Source of the DNA: Candidatus Lustribacter telmatis
GTDB taxonomy: Bacteria; Vulcanimicrobiota; Vulcanimicrobiia; Vulcanimicrobiales; Vulcanimicrobiaceae
Length of the DNA: 51,926 bases
Assembly (NCBI GenBank): GCA_003164045.1
Contig: PLRU01000034.1
Location: forward strand, 20,853-72,778
Reading direction: 5' to 3'
Below, in pieces: positions 8,785-16,826 of this stretch. A program made the position numbers and the translations under genes. The notes beneath the pieces are model-generated. The model had not been told where the DNA came from and made no database searches. It saw only the letters and a program-made list of their open reading frames with translations. The first letter of the stretch is position 1; each line of letters opens with the position of its first letter.

Positions 8785-9870
8785 ATGTCAGCAGCCATTT
8801 CCATCGGCCCCGAGACGAACATCCGCGAACTCGTCGCCGCGCTTCCCGTCGCCGAGGAGGTCCTCGAGCGTTTCGGCCTTCACTGTTCGGGTTGCGGCGT
8901 GAACAAGTACGAAACGATCGAAAAAGGGGCCGCTGCCCACGGCCTGCGCGCCGAGCCCATTATCGCCGCGCTGACGCAAGCCCGGCTTTCCGGCCGGGTG
9001 CCGACGATCAGCAACGAGGATCTCGTTCCGCACCGTCGCGCGCCGGGCGAATTCACCCGCAAAGCGCGCTTCAAGCACGTCGTACCGATCATGTCGGGGA
9101 AGGGCGGCGTCGGGAAGTCCCTCGTCACGGGCTTGCTCGCCGTGGGCCTGCGGCGCGCCGGTATGCGGGTTGGGATCCTCGACGGCGACATCACCGGCCC
9201 GTCGATTCCGCGTCTCTTCGGCTTAACCAAGCCGCTCGGCATCGAGAGCGATCCCAATACGCCTGCCGGTACGCAACCACGCCCATTGATGACGCCGGCC
9301 GTCACGCGCTCGGCGATCGAAGTCGTCTCCGCTAACTTGCTCACGGATAAGGAAGACACCGCGATGATCTGGCGCGGTCCGATCCTCTCCGGCGTGATCC
9401 GCCAATTTTACGAGCAAGTGCTGTGGAGCGATCTGGATTATCTGCTGATCGATCTTCCGCCCGGCACGTCGGATGCTCCGCTCACCGTGCTGCAGTCGCT
9501 GGCCGTCGACGGCGTCGTGCTCGTGACGATGCCGCAGAAGCTCGCGACGATGATCGTGCGCAAAGCCGCGAACCTGATCCATCAATTGAAGAAACCGATC
9601 CTCGGCGTGGTCGAGAACATGTCGTACTTCGTCGCTCCCGACACCGGCGTGCGCTATGACGTATTCGGTCCGTCGTACGCCGATTCGGTCGCCGAACTCG
9701 CGGGCGCGCCGATCCTCGGACGGTTACCCATCAATCCGTACTTAGTGGAAAAGGCCGACGCCGGTTTGGTTGAAGAAATCGACGATCCGATCGTCGATGA
9801 GTTAGCGGCCGCGCTCGAACGCGCCATCACCAATATGCCGAAAATCAAAGAAACGATCTCGATCATTTGA
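8785..9870 (+). CDS. mrp: Mrp/NBP35-type P-loop ATPase with N-terminal DUF1858 domain
   Basis: A 361-residue iron-sulfur cluster carrier ATPase. Residues about 10-70 form a DUF1858/ScdA-like domain with LHCSGCGVNKYETI (Cys34, Cys37). The deviant Walker A GKGGVGKS is at 105-112, followed by LDGDITGPSIPRLFG and YLLIDLPPGTSDAPLT, all Mrp hallmarks. The usual C-terminal CxxC after ENMSYF is missing: the protein reads ENMSYFVAPDTG. Cluster binding may therefore use the N-terminal cysteines, or this form may lack it, as in some cyanobacterial Mrp. The ATG at 8785 is divergent from, and almost touching, crtP. The stop overlaps the next gene in TTGA. Confidence 0.92.
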   Translation: MSAAISIGPETNIRELVAALPVAEEVLERFGLHCSGCGVNKYETIEKGAAAHGLRAEPIIAALTQARLSGRVPTISNEDLVPHRRAPGEFTRKARFKHVVPIMSGKGGVGKSLVTGLLAVGLRRAGMRVGILDGDITGPSIPRLFGLTKPLGIESDPNTPAGTQPRPLMTPAVTRSAIEVVSANLLTDKEDTAMIWRGPILSGVIRQFYEQVLWSDLDYLLIDLPPGTSDAPLTVLQSLAVDGVVLVTMPQKLATMIVRKAANLIHQLKKPILGVVENMSYFVAPDTGVRYDVFGPSYADSVAELAGAPILGRLPINPYLVEKADAGLVEEIDDPIVDELAAALERAITNMPKIKETISII

Positions 9871-11072
9871 GCGACCGCAGCCCCTTCGCCCGCTTCGCCC
9901 TCGGCGTTGCGGCGGGAATTTCCATCGGCTACACCGCGGTCCGCGTGCGCGATATGCTCGCCGACCGGGCGGCGCCCGCACCGGCCAAAGAGCGCGACCC
10001 CAAGCGCTACGGACAAACCCGGCGCGTGCTGATGGTCGTGGGCCTCGCGCGATCGGTTGCAACCAGCGCCGTGTGGGCCTTCGGGCTCTCCGACGGCTTC
10101 GAGCGCGCGCTCAAACCGATCCCCACGCCGTTGCGTCTGCCGTTTTTCGTCGGCTTGCTGACGCTGATCGAAACCGTGCGCGAGTGGCCGGTCGACTACA
10201 TCGAAGATCATCAGCTCGAACGCATCTTCGGCAACAGCGAACGGACGACCGAAGCGTGGGCGGGTGACCGCATCAAAGGCGTCGCCATCGGCGCCGGCGC
10301 CGGCATGCTGCTGGCGGGAATCGGCGCGTCGCTCATGCGGCGCGCGCCCAAACGCTGGCCCTGGATTGCGATCGGCGGGATGCCCGCGCTGCTGGCATTT
10401 GCAAACGTCGTCGTGCCGACGTTCATCATGCCCCTCTTCAACAAATACATTCCGCTCGAAGGCCCGCTCGAGGAACGCATCCGCACGCTCGCCGCGCGCT
10501 ATGGCGTCGGCGGCGCGACGATCCTGCGTTTCGACATGAGCCGGCAAACCAAAAAAGCCAACGCGTTCGTCAGCGGCGTGTTCGGCACCGAGCGGATTGC
10601 CATCGCCGACACGCTGCTCGATGAATTCGCCGAGGACGAGACGCTCTTCGTCGTTGCGCACGAACTCGGGCACTACGTGAAACGCGACCCGTGGGTCTCG
10701 ATCGTACTCGGCACCGGACTGACCGCGCTTCCGCTGCTCCTGGGCAACGCGATCGTGCGGCGCACGACCGGCCGCGACGTCGGCGACGTGCCGACGGCGA
10801 TGCGGCTCGGTTTCTATCTTTCGCTCGGACAACTCGCGGCGATGCCGGTGGCCAACGCGTTCTCACGCATGATCGAGCGCCGCGCCGACCGCTTCGCCGT
10901 CGCCGCGACGGACGATCCGGCCAGCGGCGTGCGCGCGTTCCGCCGGCTGCGCGATCAAAACTTGGCCGAAGACGAAGGTCCGAAGTGGTCGGAGCTGCTG
11001 TTCTCATCCCACCCGTCGCTCGGCTCGCGCATCGCCGCGCTGGAGTCCGTGGCCGCGACTTCGTCGATATAG
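9867..11072 (+). CDS. M48 family membrane metalloprotease (Ste24/CAAX protease type)
   Basis: A 401-residue protein starting with TTG in a TTGA overlap with the mrp stop. Hydrophobic segments occur at about residues 8-25, 50-70, 90-110, 140-180 and 285-305. The zinc site is VVAHELGHYVKRDPW (HExxH around residues 255-259), and the downstream ERRADRFAV supplies the third, glutamate ligand region. ANAFVSGVFGTERIAIADTL is the conserved M48 approach to the active site. This is a Ste24-like endopeptidase of the cytoplasmic membrane, probably for quality control; substrate unknown. Its last 118 bases overlap the convergent DUF2461 gene, which is unusually long for this window. Confidence 0.9.
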   Translation: MSDRSPFARFALGVAAGISIGYTAVRVRDMLADRAAPAPAKERDPKRYGQTRRVLMVVGLARSVATSAVWAFGLSDGFERALKPIPTPLRLPFFVGLLTLIETVREWPVDYIEDHQLERIFGNSERTTEAWAGDRIKGVAIGAGAGMLLAGIGASLMRRAPKRWPWIAIGGMPALLAFANVVVPTFIMPLFNKYIPLEGPLEERIRTLAARYGVGGATILRFDMSRQTKKANAFVSGVFGTERIAIADTLLDEFAEDETLFVVAHELGHYVKRDPWVSIVLGTGLTALPLLLGNAIVRRTTGRDVGDVPTAMRLGFYLSLGQLAAMPVANAFSRMIERRADRFAVAATDDPASGVRAFRRLRDQNLAEDEGPKWSELLFSSHPSLGSRIAALESVAATSSI

Positions 11073-11719
11073 CGCACGAACGGCGCGCAGTCACGGATCG
11101 CCTCGCGAAACGTGGCGAACGCGCCCTTGCGTGCGATCTCCGCGTCGCTGTACGCGCGGCGCACTAAGTAATTGCGCGCGCGGATCAGCTCGCCGCGCGG
11201 ATGCTCTTTGGGGAAACCGCGCGGCATGCGGGTGAGCCCGTCCGTCCGTAGCGGCAGATACGGCGCCAGCGCTTTCGAGCGAAGGATACGGTCGAACGGA
11301 CGCGGATCGCTCGCCATCCGGCGGCGCAATGCTTCGAGTGCGGGTTTCTCCGGCGTGTAAATCCCCGCACTGAAGTGCGAATCGCCGGGCGAGACGCTCA
11401 CGTAGAAACCGGCATTTGCGCCGCTCTTTCCAAACGGCGAGAGCCAGGCCGAAACATGCGTTTTGAAGGGCGTCTTGTCGTTGCTGAAGCGGATGTCGCG
11501 CGCGAGCCGGAAGAGACACCGGCGCGGATCGACATACGCGAGCCGTTCGTCAAAGCGCACGGCGGAGACGAGCAGTGCCGTGACGAGATCTTCCCACTCC
11601 GGCCGGATCGCTTCATCGTAGGTTGCCCGGTGCGCCGCGTACCACACGCGGTCGTTGTTCTTCTTCAGCTGCCGCAGCCAACGCAGTGCGCGCGCAGCAT
11701 CGAACGGTTCGCCCTTCAT
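10955..11719 (-). CDS. DUF2461 family protein (TIGR02453)
   Basis: A 254-residue cytoplasmic protein of the DUF2461 family, whose function is unknown. Recognisable blocks are ALRWLRQLKKNNDRVWYAAH at the start, RLARDIRFSNDKTPFKTH, GFYVSVSPGDSHFSAGIY and RGFPKEHP, in the family's order. The conserved domain ends near FVRYIDEV (about residue 220). The remaining 33 residues are Ser/Asp-rich and lie antisense to the end of the M48 gene, so they are probably an extension formed by read-through rather than a conserved part. It is divergent from the ArsR-like regulator. A 14-base palindrome lies directly upstream of the ATG and no clear ribosome site is seen. Confidence 0.87.
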   Translation of the reverse strand: MKGEPFDAARALRWLRQLKKNNDRVWYAAHRATYDEAIRPEWEDLVTALLVSAVRFDERLAYVDPRRCLFRLARDIRFSNDKTPFKTHVSAWLSPFGKSGANAGFYVSVSPGDSHFSAGIYTPEKPALEALRRRMASDPRPFDRILRSKALAPYLPLRTDGLTRMPRGFPKEHPRGELIRARNYLVRRAYSDAEIARKGAFATFREAIRDCAPFVRYIDEVAATDSSAAMREPSDGWDENSSSDHFGPSSSAKF

Positions 11720-11723
11720 GCCC

Positions 11724-11737
11724 GGCGATGCATCGCC
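11724..11737. promoter_or_regulatory. Perfect 14-base palindrome upstream of the DUF2461 start
   Basis: GGCGATG joined to CATCGCC forms a perfect palindrome whose edge is four bases from the DUF2461 start codon. In RNA it could mask the start region; in DNA it could be a dimer operator. There is no direct evidence for either. Confidence 0.3.
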
Positions 11738-11790
11738 CGGAACCGGGGACGATTCCTCTCCCCCGGCCGGGCGTGCGAGGGCGAAAGGAG

Positions 11791-11812
11791 ACGTTCAAAA
11801 TACTTTGAACGT
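11791..11812. promoter_or_regulatory. Perfect 9-4-9 inverted repeat, likely operator of the ArsR-like regulator
   Basis: ACGTTCAAA (11791-11799), spacer ATAC, TTTGAACGT (11804-11812). The repeat is AT-rich in a GC-rich setting and lies immediately upstream of the regulator's likely GTG start and directly after an AAAGGAG ribosome-like site (11784-11790). Size and symmetry fit a winged-helix dimer site. Autoregulation, and control of the divergent DUF2461 gene, is inferred from position. Confidence 0.55.
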
Positions 11813-11822
11813 TCGAATTACC

Positions 11823-12401
11823 GTGAACAAAGCCCAGCCGGCGAGCGCAATTGCCGAGACCATGAACCTGCCGACCCTCGAGGCGGTCCGGGTGATCAGC
11901 GATTCCCAGCGCCACCGGATCTACAGCCAACTGATCACCGCTGAGATGACCGCCGGCGACCTCTCGGCAGCCCTCGGCCTCTCCCGCACCCGCCTGTACT
12001 ACCATCTCAAGCTGCTCTTGGATCACGGCCTGATCCGGATCGTCTCGGAGCGGCCTGTGAACGGCATCGCGGAGAAGATGTACCGGGCGTGCGCGCGCAA
12101 TCTGCGGGTCGATCGCAACGTGCTCTCGGCGAACGCATCGGAGACGGAGATCGCCGACGCCCAAGCCGCCATCGTCGACCAGATCGCGCTCGATCTGCGC
12201 GCGCGTGCGCGGCGCGCGCCGGCAACCAACGAAGACGTCCTCGTCACGCGCACCTTTTTGCGCTTGAGTGCGCGCCGCCACGCCGCCATGCGTAAGAAAC
12301 TGCTGGCGGTCCTCGCCGAGTACGAACGCACGCCCGACGACGACGGCGACGACGTCGAACTCGCGATGGCCCTGTTCACGACCGGGGAGACGCGCGCGTG
12401 A
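11823..12401 (+). CDS. Winged-helix (ArsR-like) transcriptional regulator
   Basis: A 192-residue protein from the GTG at 11823. A winged helix spans about residues 20-90: LEAVRVISDSQRHRIYSQL, then AGDLSAALGLSRTRLYYHLK (recognition helix) and LLLDHGLIRIVSERP (wing). The C-terminal half is helical and ends in a stretch rich in Asp. It lacks the Cys metal sites of classical ArsR/SmtB, so it may sense an organic ligand or a protein. The frame is open back to 11655; a TTG at 11805 and an ATG at 11862 are alternative starts, so the start is uncertain. The stop overlaps the DUF5916 gene in GTGA, making that gene its closest target. Confidence 0.85.
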   Translation: MNKAQPASAIAETMNLPTLEAVRVISDSQRHRIYSQLITAEMTAGDLSAALGLSRTRLYYHLKLLLDHGLIRIVSERPVNGIAEKMYRACARNLRVDRNVLSANASETEIADAQAAIVDQIALDLRARARRAPATNEDVLVTRTFLRLSARRHAAMRKKLLAVLAEYERTPDDDGDDVELAMALFTTGETRA

Positions 12402-14464
12402 CGACGTTGCTTCGTTCCGCCGTCATCCTCGCTGCGGCCCTCGCAGTAGCGAGCCGCGCTGCCTCGGCCGCCGACGCCGATCTCCCGGCGCTGGCCGTAC
12501 CCGTCGCGCCGGCCGCCGCAGCGAACATCGTGCTCGGGTCGGACTTCACCAATCGCCGGCCGGCCGACGAACCGACGGCCGTGCGCATCTCGCAGGAAGC
12601 CGACGCCATCGACGTCGTCTTCGACGTGACGCAGCGCGAGCCGATCGAGGCCGCGACGGTGACCAACGGTTCCGGCGTCACGAGCGACGATTACGTCGAG
12701 GTCGCGCTCTCGCCGAACGGTCCGCAGGGCTTCCAATATGCCTTCTATGCCAACCCGCGCGGCGCGCGTTACCAAACGTCGAGCGAGAACAGCGCCTACA
12801 CGCCGCCGTGGGGCGCGAACGCGACGCTGCGCGACGGCGGATATACCGTCACGATCCGCATCCCGACCGCGATCATCCGCAGCGGCGGCCGAACGGCGTG
12901 GCGCGCGCAATTCGTGCGCTCGACCGTCCATGCCAACGCGCTCGACGTGTGGTCGTTCGATCCGCACGCCGCGAGCGTGAGCGACGCAACATTCTTCGGC
13001 ACGCTCAGCGGCATCGGAGCGCAGGCATCCGCAACCACCGCGCGACCCCGCGCCCGGGCCCAGATCTACGGTCTCGACGAAACGACCACCGCGGCGCAAG
13101 GCGGGTCGACGGCCCGCATCGGCGGCGACCTCGCGCTCCCCGTTGCGCCGACGATATCGGTCCTGGCCTCACTGCATCCGGATTTCTCGAACGTGGAAAC
13201 CGACCAGCAAACGATCTCGCCGACGGCGTTTCCCCGCTCGTTCACCGAAGTGCGGCCGTTCTTTACCCAGGCCGCGCAGCCGTTCAATGCCACTTCGTCG
13301 TGCGTCAACTGCCCGCAACTGCTCTACACGCCCGCGATCCCCACGTATCGCGACGCGTACGCGCTCGAAGGAACGCAGGGACCGCTCACCTTCGCCGCCT
13401 TCGACGCGGTCGGGACCGGGCGCGACGATAGCGCGGAAACGCTCGACTACGGCACCTCGAACCCGCACCAAGCCGTCGGCTTCAACGTCCAAAATGTCAC
13501 CGTCAACGAATCCGGCGGCATTCGCGATCAGGTCAGTTCGCTAGCCAGCGGCTTCACCAATCAGCATTCACACTTCGGCGCCTATTTCAACTACGGCAGC
13601 GAGAGCGGAAGTGCGGTCAGCAGCGCGAGCCAAGGCACGTACGCGCAAGGCGGCTTCGTCTACGCGACGGCGACAACCACCGGCCTGCTATCGTGGATGC
13701 ACGTCGGCTCGCAGTTTGCCCCGTTCGATGCGTTCGTCTCGCAGAACGACATCGACGGCCCGCAGCTCTACTTCTCCAAAACGCTCCCGTTCGGCGCCGG
13801 CGCGGTTCTGCACGATCTGGTCCTCTCGTCGTACGACAGCGAATTCAAGAACCACGCCGGCGCGCCCGCGCAAGACAACGCGGGGTTCCAGCTCAATGCG
13901 GATTTTCGCAATCTCGTTACCGTGCACGGCATCTATTCGGAGACGGCGGTACGCACGTTTGCGAACGAGTTCTTGCCTTTCGATGGGAACGGCTTTCTCG
14001 TCGGATATAAATATTCATCGGCGACGCCGAGCGACATCCAGTATACCGGCGGCCCCTACTACCACGGTCAGCTCGACGCGTGGACGTATCTGAGCACGGT
14101 ACCGCTAACGCAACACGTTCGCTTGAGCCTCGAAGCCGATCGCAACAGCTACTTCACGCACTACATCGGCGAAGCGAGCGGAACGCAATGGCTCGAACGC
14201 GCGACGCTCGATTTCCAGCTGAACCGGGAGACCGAGTTCGATCTCGGCGCGCGGCGTCTGATCGGACCGAACCTTCCCGTATCCTTCGCGCCGCCCAACT
14301 TCACGCCGCTGGGCGCCGGCAACGTGTCGGCCGCACTGCACTACCTCAGCCGCAGCGGGCGCAACGAAATGTATCTCGTCTACGGCGATCCGAACAGCCT
14401 CATAACGACGCCGGCGTTCTTCGTGAAGTACATCCTCTACGTCGGCGCGCCGAAGGGAACCTGA
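12398..14464 (+). CDS. Exported CBM9-like/DUF5916 outer-membrane beta-barrel protein
   Basis: A 688-residue protein beginning with GTG in a GTGA overlap. It has a signal peptide (MTTLLRSAVILAAALAVASR to about residue 25). A CBM9/DOMON-like sandwich covers about residues 40-210 (the block SDDYVEVALSPNG is typical). It is followed by a DUF5916 barrel: HPDFSNVETDQQTISPTAF and EVRPFFTQAAQPF match the conserved DUF5916 entry motif. The remainder alternates strand-like segments rich in Tyr, Phe and Gly, fitting an outer-membrane barrel. Two cysteines (SSCVNCPQ) occur near residue 305. DUF5916 proteins are of unknown function, often near proteases or oxidases. The 3' end overlaps the convergent glycosyltransferase gene by 28 bases. 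Confidence 0.84.
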   Translation: MTTLLRSAVILAAALAVASRAASAADADLPALAVPVAPAAAANIVLGSDFTNRRPADEPTAVRISQEADAIDVVFDVTQREPIEAATVTNGSGVTSDDYVEVALSPNGPQGFQYAFYANPRGARYQTSSENSAYTPPWGANATLRDGGYTVTIRIPTAIIRSGGRTAWRAQFVRSTVHANALDVWSFDPHAASVSDATFFGTLSGIGAQASATTARPRARAQIYGLDETTTAAQGGSTARIGGDLALPVAPTISVLASLHPDFSNVETDQQTISPTAFPRSFTEVRPFFTQAAQPFNATSSCVNCPQLLYTPAIPTYRDAYALEGTQGPLTFAAFDAVGTGRDDSAETLDYGTSNPHQAVGFNVQNVTVNESGGIRDQVSSLASGFTNQHSHFGAYFNYGSESGSAVSSASQGTYAQGGFVYATATTTGLLSWMHVGSQFAPFDAFVSQNDIDGPQLYFSKTLPFGAGAVLHDLVLSSYDSEFKNHAGAPAQDNAGFQLNADFRNLVTVHGIYSETAVRTFANEFLPFDGNGFLVGYKYSSATPSDIQYTGGPYYHGQLDAWTYLSTVPLTQHVRLSLEADRNSYFTHYIGEASGTQWLERATLDFQLNRETEFDLGARRLIGPNLPVSFAPPNFTPLGAGNVSAALHYLSRSGRNEMYLVYGDPNSLITTPAFFVKYILYVGAPKGT

Positions 14465-15507
14465 GCCCACATCCGCGCGAAGATCGCGTCCCACGTTTGT
14501 TCCGCCGCGACGGCGTAACCGCGCTCGATCCGCTCGGCCGGCGCGCTCAGCGCTTCGCGCACCGATGCGATGAACGCATCGTTGCCGTTCGCGATGTAGA
14601 CCACATCGGCGTAGGCGGCGACGACGTCGGCGATCGGCGTCGAGACCACCGGACGGCGCGCGGCGAAGTATTCGAGCGTCTTGGTCGGCGAAATCGACGC
14701 GGTGGCGCGATTGATGGCAAACGGCATCAGCGCAACGTCGATGCCGGCCAGCAGTGAGGGCAGCGCGTTGTAAGGCAGGCGGCCCGTGTAATGCACGTTG
14801 GCGCGTTGCGGCAAGCGCGCCGGGTCGACCTTGACGACCGGTCCGGCGAGGATCACGTGTCCGGCGGGGAACGCATCGGCCAGCGCGGCGATGAGGTCGT
14901 AGTCGAGGCGCTCGTCGATCACGCCGGCGTACGCGAGCACCGGACCGCCGAGCAGCGCGGCGAGCGGGTGCGGCGCAACGTCGGCCGCGAAGCGCGCGAA
15001 CTCCACGCCGCTGGGATAGCAGTGCACCTTCTCGCCGTAGGCGCGGCGGTTCTCATAGAGCGTACGGCCGCCGGCGAACACGACGTCCGCGCGTTCGAGC
15101 AGCGCCGTTTCGCGTTCGCGCATCCCGCGCGGCGCGAAGTCGAAGTTGGCGAGATCGTCCATCGCGTCGTACACCACGGGCGTCGCGGCGAACGCATCGA
15201 TCAGTTCGGTCATCATCGGCGTGTACAGCCACGCGCCGCAGCGTCGCGCGCCGGCGAGCCCGCGCGCCGTTGCCAGCGCTTGCGCGTCAAGCAGCGGCTC
15301 GCCCCAGCCCCGCGTGCGCAGCGGGCGGATCACCGTGAGATCGCCCGCGCGGCGCACGTCGTCGCGGTCGTCGGCGGCGCCGTGCGGTTCTTCGATCACG
15401 ATCACCGGCAGTTTACGGGCCAAGCGCGTGAGCAGGTGATGCGGACGCTGCCACACGCCGTCCCAGCGCAAGTGCAGGCCGGCAACGAAGACTTCGGGAG
15501 CGCTCAC
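14437..15507 (-). CDS. GT-B fold glycosyltransferase (RPQQL/RPHHLL type)
   Basis: A 356-residue glycosyltransferase starting with GTG in GTGA overlap with the glycosidase gene. The N-terminus has the block RWDGVWQRPHHLLTRLA, typical of a GT1/GT4-like family often found with UDP-galactopyranose mutase clusters. The middle has VVYDAMDDLANF and ERADVVFAGGRTLYENR. The C-terminal half has VLAYAGVIDERLDYDLI, ALMPFAINRATASISPTK and LEYFAARRPVVST, the nucleotide-sugar binding half. It probably adds a sugar to a cell-surface glycan. Donor and acceptor are unknown. A longer frame to 15792 is open but lies inside the glycosidase gene. Confidence 0.87.
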   Translation of the reverse strand: MSAPEVFVAGLHLRWDGVWQRPHHLLTRLARKLPVIVIEEPHGAADDRDDVRRAGDLTVIRPLRTRGWGEPLLDAQALATARGLAGARRCGAWLYTPMMTELIDAFAATPVVYDAMDDLANFDFAPRGMRERETALLERADVVFAGGRTLYENRRAYGEKVHCYPSGVEFARFAADVAPHPLAALLGGPVLAYAGVIDERLDYDLIAALADAFPAGHVILAGPVVKVDPARLPQRANVHYTGRLPYNALPSLLAGIDVALMPFAINRATASISPTKTLEYFAARRPVVSTPIADVVAAYADVVYIANGNDAFIASVREALSAPAERIERGYAVAAEQTWDAIFARMWAQVPFGAPT

Positions 15508-16826
15508 GCCAGCGCTTCGTCGATCGTCCGCAGGTGGTCGCCCTCGGGAATGCCGGCATCGCGCATCGCGATGAGTTCTTCGAGCGGCAGAGCGCGATCG
15601 TCGCGTTCCCACCAACCGCGTACGCCGGTATCGGCGATGCGGCCGGTCGCTGCGAGTTCGCGCAGCGCGGTAGCGACGGCCGTCGCCTGCGGGATGCCGT
15701 TCGGTCCCGCGAAGGTGTAGATGCCGTCTTCCGTCACGCGCGCGCGCTGCCGCAGGAGCGAATGCCAGTCGACCATACCGAACGCCGCCCACGCCCCGAG
15801 CGCGCGCACGTCGACGCCGTCTGCGCGCAGGCCGTTCACGTCGGCGGCGTGCTGCAAAAGCCAGCGTACGCGTTCCGCTTCCGGCGCATGCGCGTGCACT
15901 TCGCCGATGGCCAGCGGCAAGCGCAAGCGTTCGGCGGCGGCGCGCAATAACGGCCCCACGGCCGGAGGCGGTTCACCCGACACGTAGACCGCGGGAACAT
16001 CTGCAATCTCACCGCCGCGCGTGAACAAATAGCGTTCCGAATGCGGGTAGTGGTTGAACGCGACGAGATCGGGCACGGCCGCATCCCGTTGCATCATCGC
16101 GAGTTCGAGCGCGTTTAGGCCGCAGCGTTCGCTGAGAAAAGGCAGCAGCGAATGCCCCTCACCGACGCGGCCGGCAACGAGCTCCACCGATAGGTAGACG
16201 CGCTCGCGCAAGAACGCCACGTACTCGGCCACGACCGCATCGCCCGCGGCATAGCGCTGGAGATCCTCGGTCAGCACGAACTCCGCATCCGGAATCACGC
16301 GGCGGATGCGGCGCATCGCTGCCTGCTGTGCGAGCGTCTGATTCACCATCGCGCGGCCGAAGGCGCGGTCGTCGCGCATATTCGGAAACCACGCACCGTA
16401 GAGCGTTGCGAAGCGCGCGGTCGTCAGCGGCTCGTTGATCGGCGTCCAGCGCCGCACCCAGGGAAACTGCTGCGCCGTCGCTTCGGCATACTCGGCGAAC
16501 CACAGCGGAAATGCCGGATCGAGCAAGTCGGTATACTGCGGTCCGCTGCCGTGATGGAGCAGCGTGACGATCGGCTCGACGCCTGCGGCGCGCAGCGCAT
16601 CGAGTCGCCGTTCGGGTTCCCGATAATCCCGCTCGTGCGGATCGGCCGGCGAAACGCGCTCCCACAAGACCGGAACGCGCGAGACGCTCACGCCGAGCGC
16701 GGCGATCCGCTCGGCATCGTCCGGGCGCGCGTCGAGGCCCGTTTCCGCGCTCTGGTCGCGCACGGTCGTCGCGTCGATGCGCGCAAAGGTCGGCTCGGGC
16801 GAAGCCCAGAGCTCCAGCGGAGCCAC
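15504..16826 (-). CDS. Family 1 glycoside hydrolase-like protein
   Basis: A 440-residue TIM-barrel protein. RRWTPINEPLTTARFATLYG carries the GH1 acid/base glutamate in NEP, and LAIGEVHAHAPEAERV occupies the nucleophile position (GH1 ITENG). DGVDVRALGAWAAFGMVDW corresponds to the GH1 WSL-DNFEW region. It is shorter than usual beta-glucosidases and the barrel start is divergent, so it may act as a glycan-processing or sugar-binding partner of the adjacent transferase. No signal peptide is seen. The frame continues upstream, but the GTG at 16826 shares one base with the upstream folate gene's stop and is the sensible start. Confidence 0.8.
   Translation of the reverse strand: MAPLELWASPEPTFARIDATTVRDQSAETGLDARPDDAERIAALGVSVSRVPVLWERVSPADPHERDYREPERRLDALRAAGVEPIVTLLHHGSGPQYTDLLDPAFPLWFAEYAEATAQQFPWVRRWTPINEPLTTARFATLYGAWFPNMRDDRAFGRAMVNQTLAQQAAMRRIRRVIPDAEFVLTEDLQRYAAGDAVVAEYVAFLRERVYLSVELVAGRVGEGHSLLPFLSERCGLNALELAMMQRDAAVPDLVAFNHYPHSERYLFTRGGEIADVPAVYVSGEPPPAVGPLLRAAAERLRLPLAIGEVHAHAPEAERVRWLLQHAADVNGLRADGVDVRALGAWAAFGMVDWHSLLRQRARVTEDGIYTFAGPNGIPQATAVATALRELAATGRIADTGVRGWWERDDRALPLEELIAMRDAGIPEGDHLRTIDEALA

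Noticed and set aside
7344..8822. Calling the FAD protein HpnE (hydroxysqualene dehydroxylase) or CrtI
   Set aside because: The GGKxxxWxDxDGDxxETGLH block and the C-terminal LAGxYTxxxxxASxEGA pattern are specific to PDS/CrtP.
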